Shown: positions 26,453 through 36,425, counted from the first letter of the stretch. The stretch is 64,000 nucleotides of DNA from Paraburkholderia dilworthii (GCF_000472525.1 NZ_AWZT01000006.1:62197-126196); one strand, 5' to 3'. Notes: generated by a model not told the origin, from the sequence alone. Numbers and translations are program-made.

Positions 26453-27676
26453 TTACTTCCCGCCCGACAATCCCCTCTCCAACGCGGCCACCCCAGCAGG
26501 CAAATCCACCTTAACCCCGAGGTCCACCATCGTGCGCCCCAACGCGTGCACGGTCCGGAAAAGATTGTGCTCGCGGCACTGCTCGCCCATCTGCCCGATC
26601 CGAACGATTGGCAATCCGAACGACCCCGAAATCTCCACCTGATGCTGCCGCGAAATATGTGCGCACACATCGCCTGGACTCAGCCCGGCGGGCACCTCTA
26701 TTCCCACCACCGAATTCAACCGGCAAGCAAGCGGCGCATACAACTGCAAACCGAGCGCGGTCACGCCTTCCTGCAACGCGACGGAACACTTCAGGTGCCG
26801 CGCGAAACGCTTTTCCAGCGTCTCTGCGCACACGAGCCGCAGCGCCTCGTGCAAGGCGAGCACCCCCGACACCGGCGCCGTGTAGTGATACCCCGCGTTA
26901 TGCCAGAAGTTCTCCGCGAGCGAAGCATCCAGGCACCAATGCGCATTCGGCGCGGTACGTCCCTTCACGCGCGCCCAAGCCGCATCGGAGAATGCAATCA
27001 GCGAGACGCCCGGAATCGACGACAAGCCCTTCTGCCCGCCCGTGATCACCGCGTCGATACCCCAGGCGTCCATCGCGAGCGGCATCGTGCTCAATGTGCA
27101 GACTGCATCGACGATCACCAGCGCGCCCGCCGCCTTCGCCAGCGCCGCAATGTCCTTCAGTTGATAGTTCCACACCGTATTCGACGTCTCGCCCTGCACG
27201 ACCGTGACGATCTCCGGACGCTCGCGGCGGATCGCCTCGGCGATCTCATCGAGAGTCGCCACGGAGCGGTCGGCCACGTCGAGTTCGCTCACGCGCGCGC
27301 CGACGCGGCGGCCCATCTCGGCCATCCGTCCGCTGAAAAAGCCGTTCTTGACGCTCAACACGCGCGTGCCTTCCCACGCGAGATTGGAGATCGCCATTTC
27401 CATCGCGGCCGAGCCCGGTCCCGCGACCCCCAGCACCCATTTCGAATTCGTTTGGAACACATATCGCGCCATCGTCTTCACCTGGCCGATCACCTTGACC
27501 ATCGTGGCGCCCAGATGATTGATCACGATCGTGTTGGCCTTGGCGACCGCCGCGGGAATCGGCACAGGCCCCGCGCCCATCATCAATAACGGCTCTTCGG
27601 GGAGAATGGCGTCGAGCGATTCGACAACCGGACACGGCACAACAGTAGACGCAACGTTAGATAATGGAGTCGGCAT
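26453..27676 (-). CDS. Class V aminotransferase (glyoxylate aminotransferase, possibly ureidoglycine type)
   Basis: The 407-residue enzyme has LLMMGAGPVPIPAAV at the N-terminus, GVAGPGSAAMEMAISNL (phosphate binding), VVQGETSNTVWNYQLKDI, VIVDAVCTLSTMPLAMDAWGIDAVITGGQKGLSS with the PLP lysine Lys216, and VRIGQMGEQC near the end. The scaffold is shared by alanine-, serine- and (S)-ureidoglycine-glyoxylate aminotransferases. Its position near xanthine dehydrogenase favours a role in purine ring breakdown (PucG-like), where glyoxylate and ureidoglycine give glycine and oxalurate. Substrate choice cannot be decided from motifs. Confidence 0.82.
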   Translation of the reverse strand: MPTPLSNVASTVVPCPVVESLDAILPEEPLLMMGAGPVPIPAAVAKANTIVINHLGATMVKVIGQVKTMARYVFQTNSKWVLGVAGPGSAAMEMAISNLAWEGTRVLSVKNGFFSGRMAEMGRRVGARVSELDVADRSVATLDEIAEAIRRERPEIVTVVQGETSNTVWNYQLKDIAALAKAAGALVIVDAVCTLSTMPLAMDAWGIDAVITGGQKGLSSIPGVSLIAFSDAAWARVKGRTAPNAHWCLDASLAENFWHNAGYHYTAPVSGVLALHEALRLVCAETLEKRFARHLKCSVALQEGVTALGLQLYAPLACRLNSVVGIEVPAGLSPGDVCAHISRQHQVEISGSFGLPIVRIGQMGEQCREHNLFRTVHALGRTMVDLGVKVDLPAGVAALERGLSGGK

Positions 27677-27834
27677 GATCGGTACTTGAAGAAAAGCGCA
27701 AAGATGGAATGCACAGGAGCCAACGGCCGATCATTCACCGATCCGCGCAATTGCGCAAGTTCTTTGACCATGCTTACCAAAGCGGCGCTGCAAGCGTGCG
27801 TCGGCGGCCCGTCCGGCCAAGCTAGGGCAAGCCG

Positions 27835-28215
27835 CTACTTCACCTTCGTCTTATCGAGCTTCTTGCCGGTCTCTGCATTAAAACGCTCGACGTATTCTTC
27901 GATCAGCCGCCGCATCGCGCGTCCGATCTGCCGGTAGTCGGACTCGTTGAGATTGGCAAGCGACACGCGCCCCGACGCATGCTGCGTGCCGAAACCGAGC
28001 CCCGGCAGCAGCACCACGCGCGCCTCGCGCGCGAGGCGGAACAGCAGTTCAGTAGGCTGAGTGTTTTTCAATTGCCAATCGACGAACTCGCGCCCGAACA
28101 TCCGCTCGCCGAGGAAATCCGCGTCGAGAATCGTGTAGTAATCGACCTGGTTTGGATCCTTATCGTCGAATGAAATGCCATTCGCTCTGCATAGCCCGAC
28201 GGGTTCAGATTAAGC
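27835..28215 (-). pseudogene. C-terminal remnant of aspartate 4-decarboxylase / aminotransferase
   Basis: About 115 codons end normally at 27835 and read VDYYTILDADFLGERMFGREFVDWQLKN, EARVVLLPGLGFGTQHASGRVSLANLNESDYRQIGRAMRRLIEEY, a good match in pattern to the end of bacterial aspartate 4-decarboxylase (AspD, about 530 residues). Homology stops just upstream near 28215, and a D-lactate dehydrogenase gene begins at 28259 on the other strand. Four-fifths of the gene is therefore gone. The remaining frame could start at an ATG at 28101, but a folded product is unlikely. Confidence 0.75.
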
Positions 28216-28258
28216 AGGGAATTTGTCGAACGCCGTTATACGTTTTCCGGAGTACGCG

Positions 28259-29263
28259 ATGCGCGTCATTCTATTCAGCAGCCGCCAATACGACATCGAA
28301 ACTTTCACCGAAGCGAACAGCGCGCATCGCTATGAACTGCATTTCCAGGAATCGCATCTGGACAGCGAAACCGCCGTTCTCGCGCAGGGCTACGAAGTGG
28401 TGTGCCCATTCGTCAACGATCGCGTCGACGCGGCCGTGCTGGAGCGGCTATATGCAGGCGGCACGCGCATGCTCGCATTGCGCTCGGCGGGCTTCAATCA
28501 CGTCGACCTGGCAACGGCCGAACGTCTCGGCATTGCAGTTGCCCGAGTGCCCGCCTATTCGCCGCATGCGGTGGCCGAGCATGCGGTAGGCCTCATCCTC
28601 TCGCTGAACCGGCGCATTCCGCGCGCCGTCGCCCGCACACGCGAGGGCGATTTCTCGCTGCATGGGCTGCTCGGCTTCGAACTGCATGGCAAGACGGTAG
28701 GCGTGATCGGCACCGGCACGATCGGCCGCGTGTTCGGCCGCATCATGGCGGGCTTCGGCGTGCGCGTGCTCGCGCACGATCCCGGCGCGCCCGCCAGCGA
28801 CCTGCTCGCGCTCGGCGCACGCTACGTCGCACTCGACACGCTTCTGGCGGAGTCGGACATCGTCAGCCTGCATTGTCCGTTGGTGCCGGCCACCTACCAT
28901 CTGATCGACGCCGCCGCGCTCGCCAACATGAAGCGTGGCGCGATGCTGATCAACACGGGGCGCGGCGGGCTCGTCGAAAGCAATGCGCTGATCGGCGCGC
29001 TGAAAGACGGTCAACTCGGCCATCTCGGCCTCGATGTGTACGAGGAAGGCGGCCTCTTCTTCGAGGACCATTCGAATCTGCCGTTGCAGGACGACGTGCT
29101 CGCGCGCCTCTTGATGTTCCCGAACGTCATCGTGACTGCGCATCAGGCGTTTTTTACCCGCGAGGCGATGAACGAGATCGCGCAGACCACGCTCGGTAAC
29201 GTTGCCGCCTGGCACTCGGGCGCGCCTCGCAACGCGGTGTGCGCAACCGGCATAGCGGGCTAG
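28259..29263 (+). CDS. ldhA: D-lactate dehydrogenase, D-2-hydroxyacid dehydrogenase family
   Basis: The ATG at 28259 has CGGAG six bases upstream, giving 334 residues. The fold is clear: MRVILFSSRQYDIETF, LRSAGFNHVDLATAERLGI, the NAD site VGVIGTGTIGRVFGRIMAGFG, and the catalytic set Arg in INTGRGGLVE, Glu in YEEGGLFFEDHS and His in TAHQAFFTREAM. The EEGGLFFEDHS segment is characteristic of fermentative LdhA-type enzymes reducing pyruvate to D-lactate. Its stop codon shares CTAG with the stop of the convergent gene. Confidence 0.92.
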   Translation: MRVILFSSRQYDIETFTEANSAHRYELHFQESHLDSETAVLAQGYEVVCPFVNDRVDAAVLERLYAGGTRMLALRSAGFNHVDLATAERLGIAVARVPAYSPHAVAEHAVGLILSLNRRIPRAVARTREGDFSLHGLLGFELHGKTVGVIGTGTIGRVFGRIMAGFGVRVLAHDPGAPASDLLALGARYVALDTLLAESDIVSLHCPLVPATYHLIDAAALANMKRGAMLINTGRGGLVESNALIGALKDGQLGHLGLDVYEEGGLFFEDHSNLPLQDDVLARLLMFPNVIVTAHQAFFTREAMNEIAQTTLGNVAAWHSGAPRNAVCATGIAG

Positions 29264-29874
29264 ACTCCGCCGGCCTTCAGCGAGACCGGGCGGATCGCGG
29301 TGCGGGCGTCGTCCGGCGCGCCGCACATTTCACGCAGCAACGCCGCCTCGCGCTCGTGCACCTCCACCGGAAACCAGCGCGCGCCGGCATCGGCGAGATA
29401 GCGCGCGCGATGCTGGCCATTGCGAAACGCCACCACGCCCTCACGCTCGAAACCCAGCCAGCCGAAGAGACCCGGCGCGCGGCGCGTCGAAATCGTCACG
29501 TAGGGCATCTGCGGAATACGCGGATTGTCCGGATCGAGGAATTCACGGATGCCGCGCACCTTCCCCGCATGCCACTCGGCGATGGGCTTCAACACATAAT
29601 CGGTATTGTCGCGATCCGCGCATGCGAGCAGCTTGCGCACGTCGACCAGCACGACCTGATGCCGCGTGCCGTCGGCGACGAAGACACGTTTCAGGCGCAC
29701 ATGGTCGTACCATGAATGCTGATTAAGCGGCACGATCCAGACCGTCTCCGCGCAGGCCGGCGCAGCCGCGGACGATGAATTGGTGAGAGGCAAAGGCAGG
29801 CTCGATGAGCCGGCGAAAATCCGCCAGCGCGTTAAGAGAGCGCTAACGCTACGAGTCGATTGTGAAAGAAGCAT
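29260..29874 (-). CDS. Plasmid fertility inhibition factor family protein
   Basis: From the ATG at 29874 the product has 204 residues. After a Ser/Thr-rich start of about 45 residues comes ETVWIVPLNQHSWYDHVRLKRVFVADGTRHQVVLVDVRKLLA, followed by WLGFEREGVVAFRNGQHRARYLADAGARWFPVEVHEREAALL. I recognise this from chromosomal Burkholderia proteins annotated as plasmid fertility inhibition factors (FiwA-like), which in plasmids reduce transfer of co-resident plasmids. The match is from memory of the family and moderate. GQHRARYLADAG also recalls ParB-like nuclease folds. It is convergent with ldhA. Confidence 0.6.
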   Translation of the reverse strand: MLLSQSTRSVSALLTRWRIFAGSSSLPLPLTNSSSAAAPACAETVWIVPLNQHSWYDHVRLKRVFVADGTRHQVVLVDVRKLLACADRDNTDYVLKPIAEWHAGKVRGIREFLDPDNPRIPQMPYVTISTRRAPGLFGWLGFEREGVVAFRNGQHRARYLADAGARWFPVEVHEREAALLREMCGAPDDARTAIRPVSLKAGGV

Positions 29875-29985
29875 GTCAAGCCACGGTATTAAGTGCTGTG
29901 CATGAGTGCGGACGAGCGCTGAATGAGCGGTGCACGAGCGCTCAGGCAAACGAACGGGCGAATGCGGCCCTTCAAGGACACGACG

Positions 29986-30810
29986 ATGATAAGCACCCAA
30001 AATTTCAATCAATATGTGCGCATCGAAGCTAACGACGATGACGGCGTAGCAACGATCGTGCTTGAGCGCCCCGAGCGTCGCAATGCCGTCGACCGCGCTG
30101 TCGCCGACGCATTGAGCGCCGCGTTCCGCTGCTTCGAAGCGCAACCCGCCTGGCGCGCCGCGGTGCTGTTCGGCGCGGGCGGCACGTTTTGCGCGGGCGC
30201 GGATCTGAGCGCGCTCGCCGACGAAAGTTGCCGCAATGAACTGCACGCGGACGGCAACGGACCTGGGCCGATGGGACCGACGCGTATGAACTTCGCGAAG
30301 CCGGTCATCGCGGCAATTGCAGGCTATGCGGTCGCCGGCGGCCTGGAACTGGCGGCAATGTGCGATCTGCGCGTCGTCGAGGAGGATGCCCTGCTCGGTG
30401 TGTTCTGCCGACGCGTGGGCATTCCGTTGATCGACGGCGGAACGATCCGCTTGCCGCGGCTGATCGGCATCTCGCGCGCGCTCGATCTCATCCTGACGGG
30501 CCGTGCCGTGAGCGCGCAGGAAGCGCTCAGCTTCGGCCTCGCCAACCGCGTGGTCGCGAGGGGCGAAGCGCGCGCGGCGGCGGAGCAACTGGCCGCCGAA
30601 CTCGCAGCGTTCCCGCAGGCGGCGCTGCTGGCCGACCGCCGTTCAGTGCTGGAAAACAGCATGCTCGACGATCTTGCTGAGGCACTTCGGCGCGAAGGCG
30701 CTGGCGGCTATCGCGCGGTGTTCGACGAAGGCGTCGCGGGCGCCGCGCGTTTTGCCGGAGGCGCTGGACGCCACGGCGAGACGCTGAACTCGCAGGAAGG
30801 CAACGGCTAG
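29986..30810 (+). CDS. Crotonase family protein (enoyl-CoA hydratase/isomerase)
   Basis: The ATG at 29986 has AAGGA seven bases upstream, giving 274 residues. Crotonase marks are VATIVLERPERRNAVDRAVADAL, the oxyanion loop AGGTFCAGADLSAL and KPVIAAIAGYAVAGGLELAAMCDLRVVEEDALLGVFCRRVGIPLIDGG. The glutamate pair of true hydratases is only partly evident: CRRVGIPLIDGGT has no Glu at the usual position, which argues for an isomerase, hydrolase or other reaction. It stands alone, with no acyl-CoA genes adjacent. Confidence 0.85.
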   Translation: MISTQNFNQYVRIEANDDDGVATIVLERPERRNAVDRAVADALSAAFRCFEAQPAWRAAVLFGAGGTFCAGADLSALADESCRNELHADGNGPGPMGPTRMNFAKPVIAAIAGYAVAGGLELAAMCDLRVVEEDALLGVFCRRVGIPLIDGGTIRLPRLIGISRALDLILTGRAVSAQEALSFGLANRVVARGEARAAAEQLAAELAAFPQAALLADRRSVLENSMLDDLAEALRREGAGGYRAVFDEGVAGAARFAGGAGRHGETLNSQEGNG

Positions 30811-31063
30811 CGGGCAGCTAGCAGACATCAGGCGGGGCGCGGGGTAGTTGCACAACCGGCGCGGCGCCTTGCAGACACTTCCGCCGCCGCCCTGCCCGGC
30901 GGGTTTCAGTCAAAACAACATCCGCATCGGCGCGCAGCACTATCGTTTTGACTTAGGTAGAATCCCTGACTGTTCTGCTTCCGCACGGCGCATGCGCTCT
31001 CGTCCCGAAAACGCGCGCCGGCCGCGCGACGCTTCGCGCCGCGCCGATCCACAGTCTGCTGCC

Positions 31064-32230
31064 ATGCCTTTGCCCCTGCTTGCTCTCGCCGTTGCCGCGT
31101 TTGGCATCGGCACTACCGAATTCGTCATCATGGGGCTGCTGCCCGATGTCGCCCGCGATCTGTCCGTCTCCATCCCGGCGGCCGGCATGCTGGTGTCGGC
31201 TTACGCGCTCGGCGTGACCATCGGCGCGCCGATCGTGGCAATCGCGGTTGCGAACATGCCGCGCAAGAAGGCGTTGATGAGCCTGATCGGCGTATTCATC
31301 GTCGGCAATCTGCTGTGTGCTGTGGCGCCGGGCTATGCGGTGCTGATGGCCGCGCGGATCGTCACGGCGTTCTGCCACGGCGCGTTTTTTGGTATCGGCT
31401 CGGTGGTGGCCGCGGGCCTCGTCGCGCCGAACCGCCGCGCGCAGGCTATCGCGCTGATGTTTACAGGCCTCACGCTCGCCAATGTGTTGGGCGTGCCGCT
31501 TGGCACGGCGCTCGGCCAGGCTGTCGGCTGGCGCGCGACCTTCTGGGCAGTGACGGGTATCGGCATTGCCGCGGCCGCAGCGCTCGCGCTTTGCCTGCCG
31601 GCGCGGATCGAGATGCAGAAGGCGAGCCTCGTGCGCGAATTCAGCGTGCTGAAGAACCCGCAAGTGGTGATGGTGCTCGGCATCAGCGTGCTGGCCTCGG
31701 CGAGCCTCTTCTCCACTTTCACCTACATCACGCCGATTCTCGAAGACGTGACCGGCTTCACCCCGCATGCTGTGACGCTCGTGCTGCTGCTGTTCGGCCT
31801 CGGTCTGACGGTCGGCAGCACGCTTGGCGGCAAGCTCGCCGACTGGCGATTGATGCCGTCGCTGGTGGCGTTTCTGCTCGCCATCGTCGTGATTCTCACG
31901 ATTTTTGCGGGCACCATGCATGCCGAGATTCCGGCGATGATCACCATCTTCGCGTGGGGTGTTCTGGCGTTTGCAATCGTGCCGCCGTTGCAGATGCTGA
32001 TCGTCGATCGCGCGAGCCACGCGCCGAACCTTGCATCGACGCTGAACCAGGGTGCGTTCAATCTCGGCAACGCGACGGGCGCATGGCTCGGGGGCATGGC
32101 GATCGGTGCGGGCGCGCCGTTGACCACGCTGCCGTGGGTGGGCATGGCGACGTCGATCGGGGCGCTCGTGCTTACGCTATGGTCGGTGTCTATCGAGCGG
32201 CGCGCGCAGCGTGTGGCGGTGGCTGGCTAA
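31064..32230 (+). CDS. MFS drug/sugar exporter, DHA1 (AraJ/YdhP) type
   Basis: The ATG at 31064 starts family similarity at once: LLALAVAAFGIGTTEFVIMGLLPDVARDLSVSIPAAGMLVSAYALGV. The 388-residue protein has twelve hydrophobic segments and the loop VANMPRKKALMSLIGVF. The GTTEFVIMGLLP opening is the hallmark of DHA1 exporters such as AraJ, YdhP and NepI-like proteins, which expel sugars, nucleosides or drugs. A Tyr-rich regulator is not seen nearby. It is convergent with the fahA gene. Confidence 0.88.
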   Translation: MPLPLLALAVAAFGIGTTEFVIMGLLPDVARDLSVSIPAAGMLVSAYALGVTIGAPIVAIAVANMPRKKALMSLIGVFIVGNLLCAVAPGYAVLMAARIVTAFCHGAFFGIGSVVAAGLVAPNRRAQAIALMFTGLTLANVLGVPLGTALGQAVGWRATFWAVTGIGIAAAAALALCLPARIEMQKASLVREFSVLKNPQVVMVLGISVLASASLFSTFTYITPILEDVTGFTPHAVTLVLLLFGLGLTVGSTLGGKLADWRLMPSLVAFLLAIVVILTIFAGTMHAEIPAMITIFAWGVLAFAIVPPLQMLIVDRASHAPNLASTLNQGAFNLGNATGAWLGGMAIGAGAPLTTLPWVGMATSIGALVLTLWSVSIERRAQRVAVAG

Positions 32231-32239
32231 GCGCGATAG

Positions 32240-32380
32240 GCGGAGGCCGCGGCCGTCCTGATGGACCCACGGCGGTGCACGCCGGCCCGCACCGGTTGGC
32301 GCCGATCCACCTTGGTCCACGCCGATCGACGCCGGTTCGCACCGGCTCAGACTGGCTCCCGCCGCGCTGCGGCCAGCGCA
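32240..32380. repeat. Degenerate GC-rich repeat tract between convergent genes
   Basis: Units resembling ACGCCGGTTCGCACCGG and CGCCGATCCACC recur with variation across about 140 bp downstream of the MFS exporter and of fahA. The unit is too decayed to fix its length. It falls in the gap between gene ends. Confidence 0.45.
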
Positions 32381-32386
32381 TGCGTG

Positions 32387-33688
32387 TCACCCGCGCGCCG
32401 GCAGAATCTCGCCGACACACGAGCCAAAGCCGACGCGATAGCCATCGCCCTGACACCAGCCCGCCAGTGTCAACTCGTCGCCGTCCTCTATAAAGCTGCG
32501 CGTGCCGCCTTCTTTCAGCTCCAGCGGCTTCTTGCCGTTCCACGTCAACTCGAGCAGGCTGCCGTACGAATCATCGGTCGGGCCGCTGATCGTGCCCGAG
32601 CCCATCAGATCGCCCACTCGGGTATTGCAGCCCGACACTGTGTGATGCGCGAGTTGCTGCGCCATCGTCCAGTACATGTGCCTGAAGTTGGTCCGCGCGA
32701 TCGTCGTGGCCTCTTTCGCGCCTTGCGGACGCAGCGCCACTTCCAGCGCGATGTCGAACGCATGCTCGCCGTCGTGCCGCAGGTACGCAAGCGGCCGCGG
32801 CTCCTGCTGCGGTTGAGCGACACGAAAAGGCTCCAGCGCATCGAGCGTCACGATCCACGGCGAAATGGTGGTCGCGAATGTCTTCGCGTTGAACGGGCCG
32901 AGCGGCACGTATTCCCATTGCTGAATGTCGCGCGCGCTCCAGTCGTTCAGCAAGACCATGCCGAAGATATGCGCTTCGGCATCGGCACACGCAATCGGCT
33001 CGCCCAATGCATTGCCGCCGCCGATCACAAAACCCGTCTCCAGTTCGATGTCGAGCTTGCGGCACGCGCCAAACACCGGCCGCTCCTGATCGGGCAACTT
33101 CAATTGACCATTCGGCCGGCGCACAGGCGTGCCGCTCACCACCACCGACGACGCGCGTCCGTTATAGCCGATCGGCATCTCCGACCAGTTCGGCAGCAAC
33201 GCATTCTTCAGATCGCGGAACATCGAGCCGACATTCGTTGCATGCTCTTTCGACGAATAGAAGTCGGTATAGCCTGGAATCTGCACCGGCAGATGCAACC
33301 GTGCATCGGCCCGACGCACCAAAGCCTTCCCGCGCAATGCAGCGTTGTCGCGCAAGGTCGAGGTATCGCGTGCAAGCAGATTGCTCAACTGGATTCGCAC
33401 GCTGCGCCACGCGTCGCGGCCGAGCGCGATGAAATCGTTCAAGCTGTCGCGCGCAAACACGTCGGCCTTCGCGGGCACCGTCAGCAATCCAGCGGCATGC
33501 AACACTGACAAGTCGACGATCTCATCACCAATCGCCACGCCTGCGCGCCGCGCGTCGTCGTGGCTATCGCTGAAAATACCGAACGGCAAATTCTGGATCG
33601 AAAAATCGTGGCGCGGTTCGTTGGCCGACTCGACCCAACTCTTGCGCGACGGATCGCGCGTCGCCTGAAGATCGCTCAGTGCGCTCAT
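32387..33688 (-). CDS. fahA: Fumarylacetoacetase
   Basis: The 433-residue enzyme begins [23 protein letters not shown], the usual N-terminal domain. It continues with [23 protein letters not shown] (catalytic His and metal Asp), GKKLDI-like [44 protein letters not shown] (metal Asp and Lys), and [21 protein letters not shown]. It hydrolyses fumarylacetoacetate to fumarate and acetoacetate, the last step of tyrosine and homogentisate breakdown. The ATG overlaps the hmgA stop by four bases. Confidence 0.96.
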   Translation of the reverse strand: MSALSDLQATRDPSRKSWVESANEPRHDFSIQNLPFGIFSDSHDDARRAGVAIGDEIVDLSVLHAAGLLTVPAKADVFARDSLNDFIALGRDAWRSVRIQLSNLLARDTSTLRDNAALRGKALVRRADARLHLPVQIPGYTDFYSSKEHATNVGSMFRDLKNALLPNWSEMPIGYNGRASSVVVSGTPVRRPNGQLKLPDQERPVFGACRKLDIELETGFVIGGGNALGEPIACADAEAHIFGMVLLNDWSARDIQQWEYVPLGPFNAKTFATTISPWIVTLDALEPFRVAQPQQEPRPLAYLRHDGEHAFDIALEVALRPQGAKEATTIARTNFRHMYWTMAQQLAHHTVSGCNTRVGDLMGSGTISGPTDDSYGSLLELTWNGKKPLELKEGGTRSFIEDGDELTLAGWCQGDGYRVGFGSCVGEILPARG

Positions 33689-35031
33689 CGTTGCTCCGGA
33701 TTGAAGTGTTTCTTAAGACCTTGCCAGCACTCGTAGTAATGCGCCTGAAGCTGCGCGGTTTCGAGCGCGAAGCGGGTCGGCTTGATCAGCGTGCGCGTTT
33801 CGAACATGAAAGCCATCGTGTCGCCAACCTTGGCCGGCTTGGACGTATCGCTGTGCGACGCTTTTTCGAAGGTGTCAGCGTCGGGCCCGTGGCCCGACAT
33901 GCAGTTATGCAGGCTCGCGCCGCCCGGCACGAAACCCTCGGCTTTCGCGTCGTAGGCGCCGTGCACGAGGCCCATGAATTCGCTTGCGACATTGCGATGA
34001 AACCACGGCGGACGGAACGTATCTTCAGCAGCAAGCCAGCGCGGCGGAAAGATCACGAAGTCGATCGAGTCGACGCCCGGCGTGTCGCTTTGCGATTGCA
34101 GCACCAGAAAAATCGACGGGTCCGGATGGTCGAAACTGATCGAGCCAATCGTGTTGAAGCGCCGCAAATCGTATTTGTAGGGTGCGTAATTGCCGTGCCA
34201 CGCGACCACGTCGAGCGGCGAATGGCCAATGTCCGCGCGCCACAAATTGCCGTTCATCTTCGCGACGAGCTCAAAGTCGCCCTCGCGGTCTTCGTAAGCC
34301 GCATGCGGCGTGAGGAAGTCGCGCGGATTGGCGAGACCGTTCGAGCCAATCGGACCAAGATCGGGCAAGCGCAGCAACGCGCCAAAGTTCTCGCAGATGT
34401 AGCCGCGCGCCCGGCCGTCAGGCAGGCTCACCGTGAAGCGCACGCCGCGCGGAATCACCGCGATCTCGAACGGCTCGACTTCGAGCCGGCCGAGTTCGGT
34501 CGCGATATCGAGGCGCCCTTCCTGCGGCACGATTAGCAGTTCGCCGTCCGCGCTATAGAAGAAACGGTCCGTCATCGAGCGATTGGCTGCGTACAGGTGG
34601 ATCGCGCAGCCGCTCATCGATTCCGCCGCGCCGTTGCCGGCCATCGTCACCCAACCGTCGATGAAATCGGTCGGCTCGGCCGGCATCGGCAACGCGTCCC
34701 AGCGCAACTGGTTCGGCGGCGTCGGCGGCACTTCGGCGAAGTTGGCAACGAGCCGGTCCGATGGCAGCGGCGTGAACGGCTTGTGCACGGCCGCCGGACG
34801 AATGCGGTACAGCCACGTGCGTCGATTGTGGCCGCGCGGCGCGGTGAACGCGGTGCCGGACAACTGTTCGGCGTACAAACCATAGGCCACGCGTTGCGGC
34901 GAATTGCGCCCTTCAGGCAGTGCGCCCGGCAGAGCCTCTGTCGCGAATTCGTTTGCGAATCCGGACTGATAGCCGGGCTCGATCTCGAGCCGCGATCTGA
35001 CGGTATTCGGCTGACCTGTTGAGGTATCCAT
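33685..35031 (-). CDS. hmgA: Homogentisate 1,2-dioxygenase
   Basis: The 448-residue enzyme has the family start [41 protein letters not shown] and WLYRIRPAA. The iron site is visible in [20 protein letters not shown] (His and Glu ligands) and [15 protein letters not shown] (second His region). It opens the ring of homogentisate to maleylacetoacetate using O2. Gene order is carrier, hmgA, fahA; no maleylacetoacetate isomerase gene lies in the unit, so that step must be encoded elsewhere or be spontaneous or glutathione-dependent. Confidence 0.96.
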   Translation of the reverse strand: MDTSTGQPNTVRSRLEIEPGYQSGFANEFATEALPGALPEGRNSPQRVAYGLYAEQLSGTAFTAPRGHNRRTWLYRIRPAAVHKPFTPLPSDRLVANFAEVPPTPPNQLRWDALPMPAEPTDFIDGWVTMAGNGAAESMSGCAIHLYAANRSMTDRFFYSADGELLIVPQEGRLDIATELGRLEVEPFEIAVIPRGVRFTVSLPDGRARGYICENFGALLRLPDLGPIGSNGLANPRDFLTPHAAYEDREGDFELVAKMNGNLWRADIGHSPLDVVAWHGNYAPYKYDLRRFNTIGSISFDHPDPSIFLVLQSQSDTPGVDSIDFVIFPPRWLAAEDTFRPPWFHRNVASEFMGLVHGAYDAKAEGFVPGGASLHNCMSGHGPDADTFEKASHSDTSKPAKVGDTMAFMFETRTLIKPTRFALETAQLQAHYYECWQGLKKHFNPEQR

Positions 35032-35060
35032 GCAAATTCTCCGTTGATTCCCGATTCACT

Positions 35061-36425
35061 TCACGCCGTTTGCGGTTCGGACGGCCGGCTGCGTTGCCGC
35101 GTGGTCGCCGCCAGAGCGATGACCAGCAACGCGGAACACAGCACCGGCAGCGCGGCCGCATGGAACAGCGATTCGTTCGACCAGTTCAGCGCAATCAGCT
35201 GACCGCCGACCAGCGGCCCGATGACCGAACCGATACGCCCGATGCCGAGGCTCCAGCCGATGCCCGTCGAGCGCAGCGTGGTCGGATAGAAATGGCCGGC
35301 AAGCGCGTTCACCGCCGGTTGCCCGCCGACCACGCAGAAGCCGCCCGCGAACACGACGATCAGAAGCCACGGCAGTGCGTGCGCCACCGTGCCGATGGTG
35401 CCGACAGCGAGCGCCGCTCCCGCAAAGCATACGAACAGCACGCGCACAAAACCAAAGCGTTCGATAAACCAGCCGAGCAGCAACGTGCCCACCACGCCGC
35501 CGGTCTGCAACACCGTGCCGACGATCACCGCCGTGCCCGGCGAATAGCCGGCGTCGCGCATGACGGTCGGCAGCCAGTTCGACAGGAAGTACAGATCGAT
35601 CAGGTTCATGAAGCTGATCGCCCACAGGATCAGCGTGACCGGAGTGCGGCCCGCGCGGAACAGTTCCGCGACGGGCGCGCCGTCATTGCCCTTCTCGCGG
35701 ACGACGACGCGTGTGTTCGCATCGATCGGCAGAGCGGGATTGAACTTCGCGAGCCAGCGCAACGCGCGCTCGCTGCGGCCCTTGAGCACGAGAAATTGCA
35801 GCGACTCGGGCAACGCGGCGAGCATAGCCAGCGCGAGCATCAGCGGCACTGTGCCGCCGACCCAGAACACCGCGCGCCAGCCGTAGGCCGGAATCAGCGC
35901 GGCGCTGATGAAACCGCCGAGCGCCGCGCCCAATGTGAAGCCGCACGACACGAGCATCATGCGCTTGACGCGATGTGCGGGCGTCGAAAATTCGCCGACG
36001 AGCGCCATCGCGTTGGGCATGATGCAACCGAGGCCAAGCCCCGTGATGAAGCGCAGTGCGATCAAAGCGGGAATGGTTGCGACAAAGGGCGTGGCCAGCA
36101 TCGACAACGCGAAGAAAAACGTCGCGCCGATCAGCACCGGACGACGGCCGATGCGGTCTGCCAGCACCGACAGTCCCAACGCGCCCAACAGCATGCCGAA
36201 GAGGCTCGCGCTGAAAACCGGACCGAGCGCTGCCTTCGATACATGCCATTCGCCGATTACGCTGGGTGCGACATAGCCCATTGCCTGCGCGTCGAAGCCG
36301 TCGATCACGAGGCATAGCCCGCACAACGCGAGCAGCATGAACTGGAATGCTGGGTGATGGGTTTCGCCGAGAACCTGCTCGACTTCGATCACATTCGCGG
36401 CGACTGGGGCCGGCTGGGCGCTCAT
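35061..36425 (-). CDS. MFS aromatic acid:H+ symporter (AAHS family)
   Basis: The ATG at 36425 follows GTGGAG, giving 454 residues. It has the AAHS pattern: LLALCGLCLVIDGFDAQAMGYVAPSVIGEW in helix 1 (the DGFD motif needed for transport), SVLADIGRRPVLI-type loop LSVLADRIGRRPVLIGAT, and a matching second half. AAHS carriers import benzoates, phenylacetates and similar aromatic acids. Being 29 bp upstream of hmgA on the same strand, it probably imports a homogentisate precursor or homogentisate itself. Confidence 0.9.
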   Translation of the reverse strand: MSAQPAPVAANVIEVEQVLGETHHPAFQFMLLALCGLCLVIDGFDAQAMGYVAPSVIGEWHVSKAALGPVFSASLFGMLLGALGLSVLADRIGRRPVLIGATFFFALSMLATPFVATIPALIALRFITGLGLGCIMPNAMALVGEFSTPAHRVKRMMLVSCGFTLGAALGGFISAALIPAYGWRAVFWVGGTVPLMLALAMLAALPESLQFLVLKGRSERALRWLAKFNPALPIDANTRVVVREKGNDGAPVAELFRAGRTPVTLILWAISFMNLIDLYFLSNWLPTVMRDAGYSPGTAVIVGTVLQTGGVVGTLLLGWFIERFGFVRVLFVCFAGAALAVGTIGTVAHALPWLLIVVFAGGFCVVGGQPAVNALAGHFYPTTLRSTGIGWSLGIGRIGSVIGPLVGGQLIALNWSNESLFHAAALPVLCSALLVIALAATTRQRSRPSEPQTA

